A stretch of 32,650 bases of DNA from an uncultured Pseudomonadota bacterium (GTDB lineage Bacteria; Myxococcota_A; Polyangia; HGW-17). Location of the stretch: NCBI GenBank assembly GCA_938004375.1, contig CALKWH010000456.1, forward strand, positions 1 through 32,650, given 5' to 3'. Positions 31,843 through 32,650 of this stretch are shown here, in pieces. A program made the translations under genes and the position numbers. How positions within the stretch are numbered: the first letter of the stretch is position 1; each line of letters starts with the position of its first letter. The notes below the pieces were generated by a model that was not told where the DNA came from, searched no databases, and was given only the letters and a program-made list of their open reading frames with translations.

Positions 31843-31871
31843 ACATTAACTTCTTTCCGGAAATCTGTCAA
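31843..31871 (-). promoter_or_regulatory. Promoter of the 28-aa peptide gene
   Basis: On the minus strand a perfect TTGACA (31871-31866), 17 bp and TAATGT (31848-31843) predict a start near 31836, right at the palindromic leader. The gap to rplM (31807-32160, about 350 bp) otherwise holds the rplM promoter and leader. Confidence 0.55.
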
Positions 31872-32038
31872 ATCCCGCGCTTCCCGGCGCTTCGGTCACG
31901 GAGTCGACCCTTCCCGGGGGAGATCTGCAACCCGCCAGGCGACGCGCCGCCGGCAGAAGATCGCCCCCCGGCGAGCCTGGAAAAACCCTTGGAGCGCGGA
32001 AAAATTTCACCGGGTCCGGAGATCCGTGCATTCATCCC

Positions 32039-32068
32039 TTGACAAGCACCGGCTTTTCTTCTAATTAT
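32039..32068 (+). promoter_or_regulatory. rplM promoter
   Basis: TTGACA (32039-32044), 17 bp and TAATTAT (32062-32068). It is nearly identical in layout to the rpsT promoter. Transcription should begin near 32075, leaving a leader of about 85 bases. Confidence 0.6.
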
Positions 32069-32081
32069 CCCGACTCTGAAA

Positions 32082-32105
32082 CACCGGACCGCTGCAGATC
32101 CGGTG
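32082..32105 (+). promoter_or_regulatory. Hairpin in the rplM leader
   Basis: CACCGGA (32082-32088) pairs perfectly with TCCGGTG (32099-32105) around a ten-base loop. A weaker hairpin follows at about 32109-32129. Ribosomal-protein leaders often bind the encoded protein; here this is only a possibility. Confidence 0.4.
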
Positions 32106-32160
32106 CGCGTCCGGAGATGCTTCGGGACCCGAGATTTTTCAGGAATTGTGAGAAGGTACC

Positions 32161-32604
32161 ATGGAAAAGACTTACAGCGCAAAGACCGGTGAAGTGGAAC
32201 GCAAGTGGTTTCTCGTGGATCTCGAAAACGAGATCCTCGGCCGCGCGGCCAGCAGGATCGCGACGATCCTCCGCGGCAAGAACAAGCCCCAGTTCACGCC
32301 CCACGTGGACACGGGCGACTTCGTGGTCGTCATCAACGCCGACAAGGTGAAGTTGACCGGCAAGAAGATGCAGAACAAGCGCTACTACTGGCACACCGGG
32401 TTCTTCGGCGGCATCAAGAACCTGACGGCCGAGGAAGCCCTGCAGCGTCACCCCGACTGGCTGATCCACAAGGCCGTCGCGGGCATGCTCCCCAAGAACA
32501 CGCTGGGCCGCCAGCTGATCAAGAAACTGAAGATCTTCACGGGCCCCACCCACGAGCACGAGGCGCAGCAGCCGCAGAAGATCAACCTTTCGGAGATGCG
32601 TTAA
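32161..32604 (+). CDS. rplM: 50S ribosomal protein L13
   Basis: L13 is an early-binding 23S rRNA protein of the large subunit. The 147-aa product shows family motifs in order: [19 protein letters not shown] near 16, [24 protein letters not shown] near 37, [12 protein letters not shown] near 73 and [13 protein letters not shown] near 105. It is complete, ending in TAA at 32602-32604. AGAAGG lies at 32151-32156 with the right spacing. In most bacteria rpsI (S9) follows directly; here only adapter sequence follows, so the expected neighbour is missing from the contig. Confidence 0.97.
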   Translation: MEKTYSAKTGEVERKWFLVDLENEILGRAASRIATILRGKNKPQFTPHVDTGDFVVVINADKVKLTGKKMQNKRYYWHTGFFGGIKNLTAEEALQRHPDWLIHKAVAGMLPKNTLGRQLIKKLKIFTGPTHEHEAQQPQKINLSEMR

Positions 32605-32605
32605 T

Positions 32606-32650
32606 AGATCGGAAGAGCGTCGTGTAGGGAAAGAGTGTAGATCTCGGTGG
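32606..32650 (+). other. Illumina adapter sequence (assembly artefact)
   Basis: The 45 bases after rplM begin AGATCGGAAGAGC, the shared start of Illumina TruSeq adapters, and continue as the reverse complement of the universal adapter. They are not biological and should be trimmed. A few overlapping codons here read as spurious protein. Confidence 0.97.

Overview
This is a roughly 32.6-kb GC-rich contig end from a Gram-negative bacterium. I infer a delta-proteobacterial lineage such as Myxococcota or Bradymonadota. The reasons are at least ten predicted lipoproteins among about 28 genes, an Asn-Asn-Val linker joined to MopE-like Asp/Cys repeats, a Ser/Thr protein kinase of the kind common in that group, a C-terminal-Phe outer-membrane barrel, and isolated housekeeping genes (murG, rpsT, rplM, rph, rng). 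No transposase, integrase, CRISPR array or phage gene is visible. The last 45 bases (32606-32650) are Illumina adapter, so the biological sequence ends at about 32605.

Layout. 1-244: three 20-bp hairpin-forming tandem repeats, then an upstream region. 245-1177: a lipoprotein. 1250-2781 (-): a membrane-anchored TPR-like protein and queE, overlapping by GTGA. 2897-7868 (+): a probable operon of unknown function, holding a bitopic membrane protein, a GATase-like lipoprotein, an orphan NarL-type response regulator and another lipoprotein; rph follows with a clear terminator. 8626-9029: a 404-bp AT-rich gap between convergent rph and murG. It holds a near-consensus sigma-54 promoter with no gene downstream (a candidate small RNA) and two identical TGACA-AGAA-TGTC palindromes. 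9030-10112 (-): murG, apparently leaderless. 10256-12670 (+): an Asp/Cys-repeat lipoprotein and a CyuA-like cysteine desulfidase. 12745-17576 (-): an envelope cluster with a protein carrying three DsbA-like domains, a small lipoprotein and an L,D-transpeptidase lipoprotein. 17773-20508 (+): a large polytopic membrane protein. 20521-22074 (-): a porin-like barrel and a 53-aa lipoprotein. 22376-22715 (+): rpsT and tRNA-Thr(CGT). 22749-25521 (-): RNase G/E and a histone-deacetylase-fold deacetylase. 25700-27943 (+): two paralogous DUF4349-type lipoproteins flanking a third lipoprotein. 28066-31806 (-): a probable five-gene unit of a 28-aa membrane peptide, a 66-aa Cys-rich protein, a ROK sugar kinase, NagZ and a tail-anchored Ser/Thr kinase. 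32161-32604 (+): rplM.

Functional theme. Much of the window concerns the cell envelope: murG makes lipid II, the L,D-transpeptidase cross-links peptidoglycan, NagZ and the ROK kinase could recycle GlcNAc, the DsbA-like triple protein could handle disulfides of Cys-rich exported proteins, and many lipoproteins have no known role. The least explained elements are the orphan sigma-54 promoter and its possible small RNA, the 28-aa membrane peptide with a palindromic leader that could switch its ribosome-binding site, the triple DsbA fusion, and a hexanucleotide microsatellite (AATCGA)n at two separate convergent gene junctions. All promoter and RNA calls were made by eye.
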